DNA of 64,000 bases, from contig NZ_JARANZ010000005.1 in the NCBI RefSeq assembly GCF_029889905.1, positions 186,001 through 250,000 on the forward strand, given 5' to 3'. Shown here one piece after another: positions 39,526-48,909 of this stretch; the stretch's first letter is position 1; every line of letters begins with the position of its first letter. The notes under the pieces are model-generated. The model had not been told where the DNA came from and made no database searches. It was given only the letters and a program-made list of their open reading frames with translations. Source of the DNA: Chromohalobacter sp. 11-W. Its GTDB lineage: Bacteria > Pseudomonadota > Gammaproteobacteria > Pseudomonadales > Halomonadaceae. The position numbers and the translations under genes were made by a program.

Positions 39526-40459
39526 GGGGTCGGTCCTCTTTAAAGGGAGATGGACTGCGTTCGCCGATGACCATGACCAGCAAAAGGCCCGCGATCATCA
39601 AGACGACCGCCGTCAGCAATTGAGCCGGCTCACCGGTGATCACGCTGTAGTCCGAAGGCATGAGATAGCGATAGTCGAGCGGCACGATCTGGTCGCCACT
39701 TGCGAGGCGGTAGCTAACCAGCTCGCGCCACGGCCAGAGTTGCGGTAACGAGCCGAGAATGAAGCCGACCAGGGTCAAGAGCGTGCCCAGTCGGTAATGA
39801 TGAAAAAGCCACGACAGGACTCGCGAGAACACCATCAAGCCGATGACACAGCCCGTACCGAAAGTCGCGATCAAGGCCACGTCGGCACTTTTGATGCCCT
39901 CCATGACCGTCCCGTAAAGCCCCATTACCAATAGCAGGAAGCTCCCCGAGACACCCGGCAGAAGCATCGCACTGATGGCAATGGCGCCTCCCACCAATAA
40001 TATCCACTGACTGCCTCCCGTAGGGGCGGGCAAAAGGCTGGGCAGCCACAGGGCCACGCAGACGCCCAGAATCAAGGGAAAGACATGCCGCCACTGCCAG
40101 TGTCCGACCTGTCGGCCCACCACAACGGCCGAGGCCAGCACCAATCCAAAGAAGAATGCATTGAGCAATAGCTGATGATGATCCAGCAGCCAGGTGACGA
40201 GATGCGCGACACTCACCAGGCTCGCCACGATCCCCAGCAGCAAAGGCAGCAAAAATGCCAGATTGAGATGCTTCACGAGTCCCGCCAGACCGCCGCGACG
40301 CCACGCCCCAAAGGCGCTAGGGCCGAATTGCTTGATCGAGTGGATCAACTCCTCGTAGATGCCAGTAATGAAGGCAATGGTGCCGCCGGACACTCCGGGT
40401 ACTGCGTCTGCGGCGCCCATCCCGGCGCCCTTGAAGAAAAGCGTCAGGTAGCGCTTCAT
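39518..40459 (-). CDS. DUF368 membrane protein, candidate undecaprenyl-phosphate translocase PopT
   Basis: The 313-residue inner-membrane protein has about eight to nine segments and the DUF368 signature GAGMGAADAVPGVSGGTIAFITGIYEELI near the N-terminus. A second related half has LLPGVSGSFLLLVMGLYG. DUF368 proteins (PopT) have been reported to recycle the lipid carrier undecaprenyl phosphate across the membrane. Its position between pcm and nlpD, with 4-nt and 8-nt overlaps, ties it to an envelope-related operon. The start at 40459 matches the family; an upstream in-frame start would extend into pcm. Confidence 0.85.
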   Translation of the reverse strand: MKRYLTLFFKGAGMGAADAVPGVSGGTIAFITGIYEELIHSIKQFGPSAFGAWRRGGLAGLVKHLNLAFLLPLLLGIVASLVSVAHLVTWLLDHHQLLLNAFFFGLVLASAVVVGRQVGHWQWRHVFPLILGVCVALWLPSLLPAPTGGSQWILLVGGAIAISAMLLPGVSGSFLLLVMGLYGTVMEGIKSADVALIATFGTGCVIGLMVFSRVLSWLFHHYRLGTLLTLVGFILGSLPQLWPWRELVSYRLASGDQIVPLDYRYLMPSDYSVITGEPAQLLTAVVLMIAGLLLVMVIGERSPSPFKEDRPHV

Positions 40460-41091
40460 TGTATGACCCCTTCCAATAGCGGTACGAATCTGACCCGCTC
40501 GAGCCGTGTACGTTCGAAGGTGGGTCCGCGCCGCTGTACCCGCGTCAGCCATTGATGACCTACCTCATCCTCCAGCGGCGCGATCAGTTCCCCGCCGTCG
40601 GCCAGTTGGTCCAATAGCTCCTGAGGCAGCACACTGGCACAGGCGGTAAAGAGGATGACATCGAAGGGGGCAGCCTGCGGCCATCCATGGCCGCCATCTT
40701 CATGGCGCAGGCGCACGTTACCGGCCCCCAGCATGGCCAGGCGAGAGGCGGCTCTGCGATGCAGCGCACCAATGCGTTCGATGCTCCACACCGACTCGAC
40801 CAGGCGCGCCAGAATCAGGGTCTGGTAGCCTGAGCCGGTCCCGACTTCCAACACTCGACGCGGCTGCGCGGCCAGCACCAACTCGGTCATCCGCGCCACG
40901 ATCCACGGCTGAGAAAGCGTCTGGCCATGGCCCAACGGTAAGGCAGTATCTTCATAGGACCGATGCGCCAGCGCCTCGTCGAGAAAGACATGACGCGGTT
41001 CGCGCGCCATGACGTCGAGCACCCGTCGATCTTGAATGCCACCGGCCTGCAAGCGTCGTATCAAGCGGTTGCGAGTACGCTGCGAGGTCAT
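40456..41091 (-). CDS. pcm: Protein-L-isoaspartate O-methyltransferase
   Basis: Pcm methylates isoaspartyl residues in aged proteins so they can be repaired. The 211-residue protein has the SAM-binding motif I VLEVGTGSGYQT. It also has the N-terminal segment DRRVLDVMAREPRHVFLDEALAHRSYEDTALPLGHGQTLSQP and the motif III PFDVILFTACASVLPQELLDQL. The start at 41091 is supported by GGTGG upstream and family length. It follows surE by 34 nt and overlaps the DUF368 gene start by ATGA. Confidence 0.95.
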   Translation of the reverse strand: MTSQRTRNRLIRRLQAGGIQDRRVLDVMAREPRHVFLDEALAHRSYEDTALPLGHGQTLSQPWIVARMTELVLAAQPRRVLEVGTGSGYQTLILARLVESVWSIERIGALHRRAASRLAMLGAGNVRLRHEDGGHGWPQAAPFDVILFTACASVLPQELLDQLADGGELIAPLEDEVGHQWLTRVQRRGPTFERTRLERVRFVPLLEGVIQ

Positions 41092-41125
41092 GCCGATGCC
41101 ACCGAGTCGGTGTGTATCGTGTGTG

Positions 41126-41878
41126 TCAGGAATTCGACAATGCATCCAGCCAGTTCCGTACGTCGTCCAACGCGGCATGGCGCGTGAGATCGGTCTGTAG
41201 GGGCGTGATCGATACGTACCCCGCGTCGATAGCCGCGAAATCGGTATCCGCCCCATCATCGGCGTTATCGCCGACGGCGGCAATCCAATAACGCTCGCGG
41301 CCACGCGGATCTTTCACCTTCATGGGTCGGGCCGCAGGACCGCGATACCCCATCCGCGTCACGCGTACGCCCTGAATATCTTCCCAAGGCACGTCCGGCA
41401 CATTGACGTTGAGCAGACTCCGTGGGGGCAATGACAGCGACTCCGCCGCCCCCACCAAGGTCGCCGCGACGCGGCCGGCCGTCTCGAAATAGCGCTCGCC
41501 GCAAAGCGATACGGCAATCGCTGCCATGCCCAGGTTGCGTCCTTCCATGGCGGCGGCCACGGTGCCCGAATACAGCACGTCGTCGCCCAGATTGCCGCCA
41601 TGGTTGATGCCTGAAATCACTAGATCAGGCTTCTCGTCCCAGACCCCGTTGACGCCCAGGTACACACAATCGGCAGGCGTACCGTCGACTGAATAAAAGC
41701 CGTTGTCGAGGGCCGTCAACGCCAGGGGACGCGTCAGCGTCAGCGAGTTGCTGGCGCCGCTCTTATCACGATCCGGTGCTACCACGCGCAGACGCCCATG
41801 TGCCGAGAGCGCGTCATGCAACGCACGAAGCCCTGGCGCATGGACGCCATCATCGTTGGATAACAGTAACTTACGCAT
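41126..41878 (-). CDS. surE: 5'/3'-nucleotidase SurE
   Basis: SurE is a metal-dependent nucleotidase that acts on nucleoside monophosphates and short polyphosphate and helps stationary-phase survival. The 250-residue protein has the metal-binding N-terminus [17 protein letters not shown] (D9, D10) and [25 protein letters not shown]. The middle [20 protein letters not shown] is also typical. It is followed by pcm, the conserved order for this stress-survival cluster. Confidence 0.96.
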   Translation of the reverse strand: MRKLLLSNDDGVHAPGLRALHDALSAHGRLRVVAPDRDKSGASNSLTLTRPLALTALDNGFYSVDGTPADCVYLGVNGVWDEKPDLVISGINHGGNLGDDVLYSGTVAAAMEGRNLGMAAIAVSLCGERYFETAGRVAATLVGAAESLSLPPRSLLNVNVPDVPWEDIQGVRVTRMGYRGPAARPMKVKDPRGRERYWIAAVGDNADDGADTDFAAIDAGYVSITPLQTDLTRHAALDDVRNWLDALSNS

Positions 41879-41914
41879 ACTTATCCTCTTGCTTTTCTGG
41901 TAGCCGATATCCCT

Positions 41915-42961
41915 TCACAGCAACGGGTGATGCATCAACTCGCGCAATACCGAAGTCGCGAAGGCGCCGCGCGGCAAGCCGAACCCGAGCGTCACCCGGT
42001 TTGGGGCCTCATGCTCCAGCGACGGTGCATCAAGCGGCACGCATAGCGTGCGCCGATCCATGCGTACGCCGGCCGCTTCCAGCCCCTGCGTGAGTGCTTC
42101 ATGGCGCGCCGCGAGCCGCGCTTCTTCCTCGGCGACCTCTGCGCCACTCTCCAAACGCCCGCGCCCCCACAACGGGCCGGTGGGCGTGACGTCGCCACGC
42201 GCAGCGCGTTCATGCAAGGCAGAATCGATCTCGTCGGCCACAAAGCGGCTGGCCGTCCCCGCCAGCGCTAACACATCGCCCGGACGCGGCGTTCGCCAGG
42301 TCTGCGCGCGCAGGCGCATGGCCAGCACCTCATTGAACAGGAAGCTGCGCGCCGCAGAAAGCTGCATACCATGCGGATCATCACGCTTACGCCAACCGCG
42401 CGCAAAGGCCTTCTGAGCAAGCACCAGATTGCGCCCTTCGCGGCCGAAGCGTTGCGGGCCGAAGTAATTGGGCACGCCATCCGCGCACAGGGCCTGCCAG
42501 CGACGCGATAGCTCGGGATGCGAGGCAATATCGCCGCTCAGACGAAGCGTAAAATGGTTGGCGCGGTGCACGCCGCGCTTGAGCTTGCGTGGGTGACGTC
42601 GCGCCTCTTGCACCACGACCCCCACGTCGCTCAGTTGGGTGGCGAACCCATCAGGGGCTTCACGTCCGGGCAAATGCACCGATAGCCACTGGCGGGTAAC
42701 CGCGACGCGATCCTTGAGGCCGCTATAGCCCACGTCGCGCGGACGCACGCCACACACGCGCGCCACATGCTTGGCGGCTTCCGGCGTCGTCAAGTCGCGC
42801 TTCTCGATCCACAACCAAAGGTGCTCGCCCTGCCCTTCCGGCGCGAAATCGAACACCTCCTCGACGATGAAGTCCTCGGGCGTCATGCGAAACTCGCCCG
42901 CCGCCAGCGGTCCGCCGTGAACACGCGGCCAATCGGGTGGCCAGAGCGACATATCGATCAT
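41915..42961 (-). CDS. truD: tRNA pseudouridine(13) synthase TruD
   Basis: TruD isomerises uridine 13 in tRNA-Glu. The 348-residue protein has the catalytic aspartate D84 in [15 protein letters not shown], the [15 protein letters not shown] motif and the inserted TRUD domain. It ends in [20 protein letters not shown]. The start at 42961 overlaps the ispF stop by 4 nt; a longer upstream frame is a shadow of ispF. Length is in the usual 340-360 range. Confidence 0.95.
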   Translation of the reverse strand: MIDMSLWPPDWPRVHGGPLAAGEFRMTPEDFIVEEVFDFAPEGQGEHLWLWIEKRDLTTPEAAKHVARVCGVRPRDVGYSGLKDRVAVTRQWLSVHLPGREAPDGFATQLSDVGVVVQEARRHPRKLKRGVHRANHFTLRLSGDIASHPELSRRWQALCADGVPNYFGPQRFGREGRNLVLAQKAFARGWRKRDDPHGMQLSAARSFLFNEVLAMRLRAQTWRTPRPGDVLALAGTASRFVADEIDSALHERAARGDVTPTGPLWGRGRLESGAEVAEEEARLAARHEALTQGLEAAGVRMDRRTLCVPLDAPSLEHEAPNRVTLGFGLPRGAFATSVLRELMHHPLL

Positions 42962-43446
42962 GTGGCGTCCGCGCGTGTCAGCAGCACCACCGCCTCGGCG
43001 GCGATGCCTTCCTTTCGCCCGGTGAAGCCGAGCCGCTCGCTGGTGGTTGCCTTGACGTTGACCCCGTCCTCCGCAATACCGAGCGTCTCGGCAATACGCG
43101 TGCGCATCAGCGCGATGTGATCGGCCAGGCGCGGCGCTTGGGCGATCACGGTGGTATCCAGGTTGACGATGCGATAGCCCGTGGCGGTGACTTGATCGTA
43201 TACCCGGCGCAGCAATTCGCGACTGTCGACACCGGCCCAGGCCGCGTCGGTATCGGGAAAATGCTGGCCGATATCGCCCAGGCCGCAGGCGCCGAGCAGA
43301 GCATCGCACAGCGCGTGAAGCAGGACGTCACCGTCCGAATGAGCGATGAAAGCGTGCGTATGCGCGATGCGCACACCACCTATCATCAGGTGATCGCCAT
43401 CGCCGAAGCGGTGCACATCAAAACCGTGACCAATACGTAGCGTCAT
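42958..43446 (-). CDS. ispF: 2-C-methyl-D-erythritol 2,4-cyclodiphosphate synthase
   Basis: IspF makes the cyclic diphosphate in the MEP isoprenoid pathway. The 162-residue trimeric enzyme has zinc ligands D10 and H12 (GHGFDVHRF) and a further His in the [18 protein letters not shown] region. The C-terminal segment is [28 protein letters not shown]. The ATG at 43446 overlaps the ispD stop by 4 nt (ATGA). Separate ispD and ispF genes side by side are usual for gammaproteobacteria. Confidence 0.97.
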   Translation of the reverse strand: MTLRIGHGFDVHRFGDGDHLMIGGVRIAHTHAFIAHSDGDVLLHALCDALLGACGLGDIGQHFPDTDAAWAGVDSRELLRRVYDQVTATGYRIVNLDTTVIAQAPRLADHIALMRTRIAETLGIAEDGVNVKATTSERLGFTGRKEGIAAEAVVLLTRADAT

Positions 43447-44165
43447 GAACATGTCTCGTCGGAAAGCGGGGCATCGCTCGCGGTGTCGCTGAGAAGCCGC
43501 GTGGCGAGGGAAAGATCCTCGGGATGCGTGATCTTGAGATTATCCCGGCGGCCGGGTACCAAGCGCGGCGCCAGGCCCAAGGCCTCGAGCGCCGAAGCCT
43601 CATCGGTGAGCGCCACGCGCGTGTCGCGGGCATGCGCGAATGCCCGGCACAACACGCGATAGGAAGCACCTTGCGGGGTCATGGCATGCCACAGCCCCTC
43701 GCGCGATACCGTATGCACGACGTGGCCGTCGGCATCGGCGCGCTTCATGGTGTCCGCCACCGGCGCCGCCAGCAGCCCTCCATCGGCTGAGGTTTCAAGC
43801 ACGGCACGCAGGCGACGCAAGTCATCGAGCGCCACGCAAGGCCGCGCGACGTCGTGGACCAACACCAGGTCATCGTCCGCCGCGACGCCCTCGAGCGAGG
43901 CCAGCGCGTTCGCTACCGAATCGGCACGTTCATGGCCACCGGGGACTCGTTGCCAGTCGGCGAAGGGAACCCACTCGGTGGAGAAGCGAGCATCATCGGC
44001 ATCCAGGCACAGGCGCAGCGCCGCGTCCGGAAAGGCAGCATGCAGCCGCGCCAAGGTATGCGCCAGTACCGGCCGGCCGGCGATGTCGAGATACTGCTTG
44101 GGCAAGGCGGCGCCCATGCGGCGGCCTTGCCCCGCCGCCGGCACGATCAACCACAATCGACTCAC
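43443..44165 (-). CDS. ispD: 2-C-methyl-D-erythritol 4-phosphate cytidylyltransferase
   Basis: IspD transfers CMP to methylerythritol phosphate in the MEP pathway. The 240-residue enzyme has the nucleotide loop [19 protein letters not shown], then [24 protein letters not shown], the substrate segment TMKRAD, and the C-terminal [13 protein letters not shown]. It is coupled by 4-nt overlaps to ftsB upstream and ispF downstream. Confidence 0.97.
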   Translation of the reverse strand: MSRLWLIVPAAGQGRRMGAALPKQYLDIAGRPVLAHTLARLHAAFPDAALRLCLDADDARFSTEWVPFADWQRVPGGHERADSVANALASLEGVAADDDLVLVHDVARPCVALDDLRRLRAVLETSADGGLLAAPVADTMKRADADGHVVHTVSREGLWHAMTPQGASYRVLCRAFAHARDTRVALTDEASALEALGLAPRLVPGRRDNLKITHPEDLSLATRLLSDTASDAPLSDETCS

Positions 44166-44527
44166 GGCGCAGTCTCCTCAGGCATCGCCGCCGCCTTTTC
44201 AGGGTCGCCGCGTACCGTAGTGGCACTTTGTTCGACGATGGAGCGCTCCGCGGTCACGCCGGGCACCCAGAAAAACTGCTCGTCACGGCGCACCATGCCC
44301 AAGTCGCTACGTGCCCGTTCCTCGATGGCATCGAGCCCTTTCTTGAGATCGATCACCTCCGCCGCCAGGCGGTCGTTGCGCGCCTGCAGCCGGTCGTTTT
44401 TTTCTTCGAGCACATCGGCACGGTGACGAATATGGTTGAGTTCACGCACTCCCCCTTCACCGAACCACAGGTGATACTGCAGTAGACCGATCAGTACCAC
44501 TAGCGCTATGCATATCCACTTCAACAT
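44162..44527 (-). CDS. ftsB: Cell division protein FtsB
   Basis: FtsB links FtsQ, FtsL and FtsW/I at the division site. The 121-residue bitopic protein has an N-terminal membrane helix (about 3-20, MLKWICIALVVLIGLLQYHL). A periplasmic leucine-zipper coiled coil follows (about 33-70) and then the conserved EERARSDLGMVRRDEQFF. A variable Ala/Glu-rich tail makes it slightly longer than usual. It is the first gene of the leftward block here; eno, which often precedes it, is absent and a divergent gene stands there instead. Confidence 0.94.
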   Translation of the reverse strand: MLKWICIALVVLIGLLQYHLWFGEGGVRELNHIRHRADVLEEKNDRLQARNDRLAAEVIDLKKGLDAIEERARSDLGMVRRDEQFFWVPGVTAERSIVEQSATTVRGDPEKAAAMPEETAP

Positions 44528-44652
44528 CGTTGGTTCCGTCCTGGACCGACAGCTGCCCGGCATTATGCCATCATCAAGGCACCCGCGCAGTCCACGCGGC
44601 GCGCCATCGCCGCGTGACGCGCCGCGCTGACCACGACCTCAAGGAGCCCCGC

Positions 44653-44964
44653 ATGTACAAACTCGCGTTTTTCGTTCCCGTGGACGACGCCGAAAGCGTC
44701 AAGGAAGCGGTTTTCGCTACCGGCGCCGGACGCATCGGCGACTACGAAGCCTGCTGCTTCCAGACGCCCGGCCAGGGCCAGTTTCGCCCGCTCGACGGCG
44801 CCGACCCGCATATCGGCCAGGTCGGTGCGCTCAGCCATGTCGAGGAATTGAAGGTCGAACTGGTCTGCGAGGACGATCATCTGGAAGCCGCCGTGGCGGC
44901 GCTCAAGCTGGCTCACCCCTACGAGGAACCGGCGTATGAGGCGTGGCGCCTGGCAGAGGTTTAG
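44653..44964 (+). CDS. NIF3/YqfO-like small domain protein
   Basis: The 103-residue protein begins MYKLAFFVPVDDAESVKEAVF and continues GAGRIGDYEACCFQTPGQGQFRP and HPYEEPAYEAWRLAEV. This pattern is that of the inserted domain found in YqfO/NIF3 proteins (PII-like fold), here on its own. Such stand-alone copies are conserved but of unknown function; a small-ligand or metal sensor is possible. AAGGAG stands 6 nt before the ATG. It is divergent from ftsB and convergent with the NUDIX gene (5-nt gap). Confidence 0.87.
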   Translation: MYKLAFFVPVDDAESVKEAVFATGAGRIGDYEACCFQTPGQGQFRPLDGADPHIGQVGALSHVEELKVELVCEDDHLEAAVAALKLAHPYEEPAYEAWRLAEV

Positions 44965-44969
44965 GCGCG

Positions 44970-45527
44970 TTACGCGCTGCCCAGGTAACGTTCGCGGTCT
45001 TTGGCGGTGATATCGCTCACGTGCAGCGGATAGTCACCGCCCCGCCGGTCGTCGAAATAGTGGCGCAAGGTGCGTTCGATGGTTGGGAAGGCCAACTCGT
45101 GCCAGGGAATCTCGGCTTCCTCGAACAGCGCGACTTCGAGACTCTCCGGGCCGGACGCATAGTCGCCGCGCAACGCACCACGGAAGATCATGTAGACCTG
45201 ATTGATATGCGGCAGATTGATGAGCGTATAAAGGCCCTCGAGGTCGACCTCGGCGCAGGCTTCCTCGCGTGTCTCGCGCGTGGCGGCTTCGGACGTGGTT
45301 TCGCCGTTTTCCATGAAGCCCGCGGGCAGCGTCCAATAACCCAGGCGAGGTGCGATCGCACGCCGGCACAGCAAGACGCGCTCGCCCGCTACCGGTAAAG
45401 TACCGGCCACGATGCGCGGATTCTGATAATGGATGGTGCCGCAGGCATCGCAGAGAAAACGCCCGCGATCGTCGCCCTCGGGAATCGCGAAACGCACGTT
45501 TTGGCCACAATGGCTACAGAAATTCAT
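44970..45527 (-). CDS. NUDIX hydrolase with an N-terminal zinc ribbon (NudC-like, short)
   Basis: The 185-residue protein has a zinc ribbon (CSHCG...CDACG, residues 4-31) followed by a NUDIX domain. Its box reads GFMENGETTSEAATRETREEACAEV and fits GX5EX7REUXEEXGU, with Ala-Cys where Gly usually stands. The ribbon and the following HYQNPRIVAGTLP resemble NudC (NADH pyrophosphatase), but the N-terminal domain of NudC is missing. A related ADP-ribose-type substrate is possible; the true substrate is unknown. GAGGA lies before the ATG at 45527. Confidence 0.85.
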   Translation of the reverse strand: MNFCSHCGQNVRFAIPEGDDRGRFLCDACGTIHYQNPRIVAGTLPVAGERVLLCRRAIAPRLGYWTLPAGFMENGETTSEAATRETREEACAEVDLEGLYTLINLPHINQVYMIFRGALRGDYASGPESLEVALFEEAEIPWHELAFPTIERTLRHYFDDRRGGDYPLHVSDITAKDRERYLGSA

Positions 45528-45575
45528 GGTCGTCCTCGGGCGAGCGATATGGCGCCCCATTAGGTGAAAAGCAAC

Positions 45576-46199
45576 ATGTTAGAGACACTGCGCAAACGCC
45601 TGCAAGCGCATCGACCGCACCAACTGAACGCCGACATGCCGAGAGCCGCGGTGCTGCTCGCGATCGTCGAGCGCCGCGAGCCCACACTCGTGCTGACGCG
45701 CCGTGCCGGCCATCTCGCGCAGCATGGCGGTCAAGTCGCGTTTCCCGGTGGCAAAGTCGAACCCGAGGATGCCGACTTGTGGGCCACCGCTTTGCGCGAA
45801 GCGCATGAGGAGATCGCGCTACCGCCCGCACACGTCGCGTACCTCGGCCGGCTAAGCGATGTCACCTCGCGCCACGGCATCGGCGTGACGCCATTCGTCG
45901 GCCTTATTCCGCCCGACCTTCCATTGAAACCGGACCATAATGAGCTGGATACCATTTTCGAAGTACCATTGACGTGGTTCCTCGAGGACCGTCGCAGCCA
46001 CACGGATGTCATCCGTCACGGCGAGCACACTTATTATGTGCCCAGCTATGCCTACGCCAATCATGTAATATGGGGCCTGTCGGCGATGATGCTGGTCGAA
46101 CTGCTGGCGGTGGGCTTCGCGCGCCCCATCAGCCTCGACCGTGCGCCCCTCGGTAGTCCGTTGCGGCATCTGCCCGCACCACCCCCGCCGCGGCCTTGA
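45576..46199 (+). CDS. CoA pyrophosphatase (NudL-type NUDIX hydrolase)
   Basis: The 207-residue protein has the NUDIX box in GGKVEPEDADLWATALREAHEEIAL preceded by the UPF0035-type motif LTRRAGHLAQHGGQVAFPGG. This combination marks coenzyme-A pyrophosphatases, which split CoA into 3',5'-ADP and phosphopantetheine. It ends with a proline-rich tail. AGGTGA lies 9 nt before the ATG at 45576; a GTG 12 nt upstream is less likely. The next gene starts a few nt downstream and may be co-transcribed. Confidence 0.9.
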   Translation: MLETLRKRLQAHRPHQLNADMPRAAVLLAIVERREPTLVLTRRAGHLAQHGGQVAFPGGKVEPEDADLWATALREAHEEIALPPAHVAYLGRLSDVTSRHGIGVTPFVGLIPPDLPLKPDHNELDTIFEVPLTWFLEDRRSHTDVIRHGEHTYYVPSYAYANHVIWGLSAMMLVELLAVGFARPISLDRAPLGSPLRHLPAPPPPRP

Positions 46200-46207
46200 T
46201 ACCTACA

Positions 46208-46885
46208 ATGGACCCTATGCGAATGTCGCGACCTGATCCCGCCGACTACCTCGACATGGCCGCGTTACCCCGGCTTCTGGATGCGCTGGTCACGCAGGGG
46301 TGGTTCGTCGGCGAACGCTTCATCGATACCGCGCTATGCCACAGCTTGCAGGCGGAATTACAGACGCTGAAGACACAATCGCATCTCGACGAAGCCGGCA
46401 TCGGCCGCGGCCAGGCACACCGTATCAAACGCGATGTTCGTGGCGATGCCATTCATTGGCTGGATCGCGAAAGCCGGGCCCAGCGCCAATACCTGACGGT
46501 CATGACGTTCTTGCAGCAGACCATCAACCGCGCGCTCTATCTGGGACTTTTCGAGTTCGAGGCGCACTTTGCCTTATACCCGCCCGGCGCCTTCTACAAA
46601 AAGCACCTCGACAGCTTTCGCGGCCGTAGCAACCGCATCGTCTCAACGGTGCTATATCTCAATCCAGCATGGACGACAACGCATGGTGGCGAGATGGCGT
46701 TGTTCGACCCTGACGACCCCGAACGCGAAATCGCGCGCATACGCCCCGAACTCGGCACCTTCGTGTGCTTTCTCGCCGACCGCATCCCCCACGAGGTACT
46801 GCCTACCCAGGCCCCACGCGCCAGCATCGCCGGCTGGTTCCGCCGCAACACCTCGCTGGGCGGCAGCGTCGATCCGGCCCGCTGA
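46208..46885 (+). CDS. 2-oxoglutarate-Fe(II) oxygenase (SM-20/prolyl-4-hydroxylase-like)
   Basis: The 225-residue protein is a double-stranded beta-helix dioxygenase. The iron-binding facial triad is visible as H-x-D in KKHLDSFRGRSNR and a distal His in IPHEVLPT, followed by the 2-oxoglutarate-binding arginine in RASIAGWFR. The ALYPPGAFYKKHLDSF segment is typical of bacterial SM-20 homologues. Possible targets include proteins such as elongation factors or ribosomal proteins; the target is not known here. Start is uncertain: the ATG at 46208 has no good ribosome-binding site and 46220 or 46226 are alternatives. Confidence 0.82.
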   Translation: MDPMRMSRPDPADYLDMAALPRLLDALVTQGWFVGERFIDTALCHSLQAELQTLKTQSHLDEAGIGRGQAHRIKRDVRGDAIHWLDRESRAQRQYLTVMTFLQQTINRALYLGLFEFEAHFALYPPGAFYKKHLDSFRGRSNRIVSTVLYLNPAWTTTHGGEMALFDPDDPEREIARIRPELGTFVCFLADRIPHEVLPTQAPRASIAGWFRRNTSLGGSVDPAR

Positions 46886-46895
46886 AAACGCCGCC

Positions 46896-48674
46896 TCACC
46901 ACGCTTCGTCGAACACACTCGGATCGGCCTCTATCGCCGCCAACTGCGCTCTCCCCATGGGCAGCCACTGGCGCAAGACGAAGTCCGCGCTGGCCAACTT
47001 GGCGCGATAGAAGGCATCGTCACTACCGGTTGCCAGCGCCGCCTGCGCGATCAGCGCCGCACGCCCCATCTGCCAGGCGCACAGCACATGACCGGTCAAC
47101 GCCAGCAGCGGTGTCGCCAGGGCCTGGAGCGCATCTGGGCCGCGCTCGTCATCGGCGCCCCGCGCCAGCACGATGGCCACCGCCCGGCGTAGATCCACTA
47201 CGCCCTGATGCAGCGACACGCCCAATTCAGCGAGCTCAGCGTCGGCGGTAAGCTCATCAGCGCAAGCGGCGACCTCGTCGAGCACACCACTCAAGGCGGT
47301 ACCGCCGTCGCGGTAGATCTTCCGACCCGCGAGGTCGAGCGCTTGAATGCCGTTGGTGCCTTCGTAGATCGGTGCGATGCGCGCATCGCGTAGATGCTGC
47401 GCGGCGCCAGTTTCTTCGATGTACCCCATACCACCATGTACCTGAATGCCAAGCGACGCGATGTCTACCGCCTGGTCGGTGGCAAAAGCTTTGACCACCG
47501 GGGTATAGAGATCGACCCGCTGTTGGGCGCATTGCCGTTCGTCCGCCGTGGGCGCATGCCGGGCACGGTCCATCTCGCTGGCCGAGAGCAAGGCCAAGGC
47601 CCGCAGGGCTTCCAGGCGCGCGCGCATCGACAGCAGCATGCGACGCACATCGTAATGATCGCTGAGCACGGCGGGGCGGCCGCCGCGCGACGCGGGCATG
47701 CGACCTTGCACACGCTCTGTAGCATACGCACGCGCCTGCTGATAAGCCCGCTCGGCCACACCAATGCCTTGAATGCCGACTTTGTGACGCGCCGCGTTCA
47801 TCATCGTGAACATGTGTTGAAGCCCGCGACCGGGCTCGCCGACCAAATAACCGATGGCGCCCTCGTGCTCGCCGAAGCTGAGTACGCAGGTCGGCGATCC
47901 ATGAATGCCCAGCTTATGCTCCAGCGACACACAGCTCACGTCATTGCGCTCCCCTAGGCGGCCCTGTTCATCGACCAGGAATTTGGGCACCAGAAACAGC
48001 GATATACCGCGATTGCCCTCGGCGGCATCCGGCAGACGGGCGAGGACCAAGTGGATGATGTTGTCGGCGCAGTCATGCTCGCCCCAGGTAATGAAGATCT
48101 TCTGGCCGCTGATGCGATAGTGCTCGCCTTCCGGCACCGCCCGCGTACGAACCACCGATAAATCCGAGCCAGCCTGCGGCTCGGTAAGGTTCATGGTGCC
48201 CGTCCACTCACCGCTGACCAGCTTTTCCAGATAGCGCGCCTTGAGTGCCTCGCTGCCATGCTGGGCCAGTGCTTCGACGGCCCCCGCCGTCAATAGTGGG
48301 CACAGCGCCAGCGCCATGTTGGCGGCTTGCCACATTTCCTGCACCGCGCTGGCGACGACCTCCGGCAGCCCCTGCCCGCCATGAGCGGGATCGCTGCCGA
48401 TGCCGTTCCACCCGCCCTCGACGAAGGCATGATAGGCCTCGGCGAAACCCGCCGGTGTGCGCACCTCGCCTTCTACCAGGCGGCATCCTTGCTCATCGCC
48501 ACCGCGATTGAGTGGCGCCCACACCTCGCCCGCCAGGCGTGCAGCCTCGTCGAGGATGGCGGTGACCAGATCCTCGGAAAGCGTTTGATACTCGGGCAAA
48601 TGAAGCGAGCGGTGCTCGAGCAATTCCTCGAGGACGAAGCGAAGATCGCGTAACGGCGCGGCATAGGAAGACAT
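46896..48674 (-). CDS. Acyl-CoA dehydrogenase, DmdC-like
   Basis: The 592-residue flavoprotein starts MSSYAAPLRDLRFVLEELLE and has the long form with an extra C-terminal domain. FAD-binding segments are NLTEPQAGSDLSVVRT and ISGQKIFITWGEHD. The catalytic base E438 is in IYEGTNGIQALDLAGRK, as in the family of 3-methylmercaptopropionyl-CoA dehydrogenases (DmdC). DmdC acts in dimethylsulfoniopropionate breakdown in marine bacteria, but many relatives act on other acyl-CoAs and no dmdB or dmdD is nearby. It is the single leftward gene divergent from the trehalose operon across 235 nt. Confidence 0.87.
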   Translation of the reverse strand: MSSYAAPLRDLRFVLEELLEHRSLHLPEYQTLSEDLVTAILDEAARLAGEVWAPLNRGGDEQGCRLVEGEVRTPAGFAEAYHAFVEGGWNGIGSDPAHGGQGLPEVVASAVQEMWQAANMALALCPLLTAGAVEALAQHGSEALKARYLEKLVSGEWTGTMNLTEPQAGSDLSVVRTRAVPEGEHYRISGQKIFITWGEHDCADNIIHLVLARLPDAAEGNRGISLFLVPKFLVDEQGRLGERNDVSCVSLEHKLGIHGSPTCVLSFGEHEGAIGYLVGEPGRGLQHMFTMMNAARHKVGIQGIGVAERAYQQARAYATERVQGRMPASRGGRPAVLSDHYDVRRMLLSMRARLEALRALALLSASEMDRARHAPTADERQCAQQRVDLYTPVVKAFATDQAVDIASLGIQVHGGMGYIEETGAAQHLRDARIAPIYEGTNGIQALDLAGRKIYRDGGTALSGVLDEVAACADELTADAELAELGVSLHQGVVDLRRAVAIVLARGADDERGPDALQALATPLLALTGHVLCAWQMGRAALIAQAALATGSDDAFYRAKLASADFVLRQWLPMGRAQLAAIEADPSVFDEAW

Positions 48675-48909
48675 GGCTCACCTTCATCATTCATACGCCT
48701 ATCATTCAAACGTATGTGTTAATTGGAATACATGTCGTGATCATAGAGGCGCCGGGCGTGACGGACCATTAGCCGAACGGTGCAAGTGAGGTGAGACCAG
48801 GCCTTTTCAGGCCGTTCATTAGCAGCGAACGCCGGGGTTCGCTTGCAATTTTTCCTTGCATGACCAACGCTTAAAGATATTGATTCTGGATACTGAGACC
48901 GATATCGGC

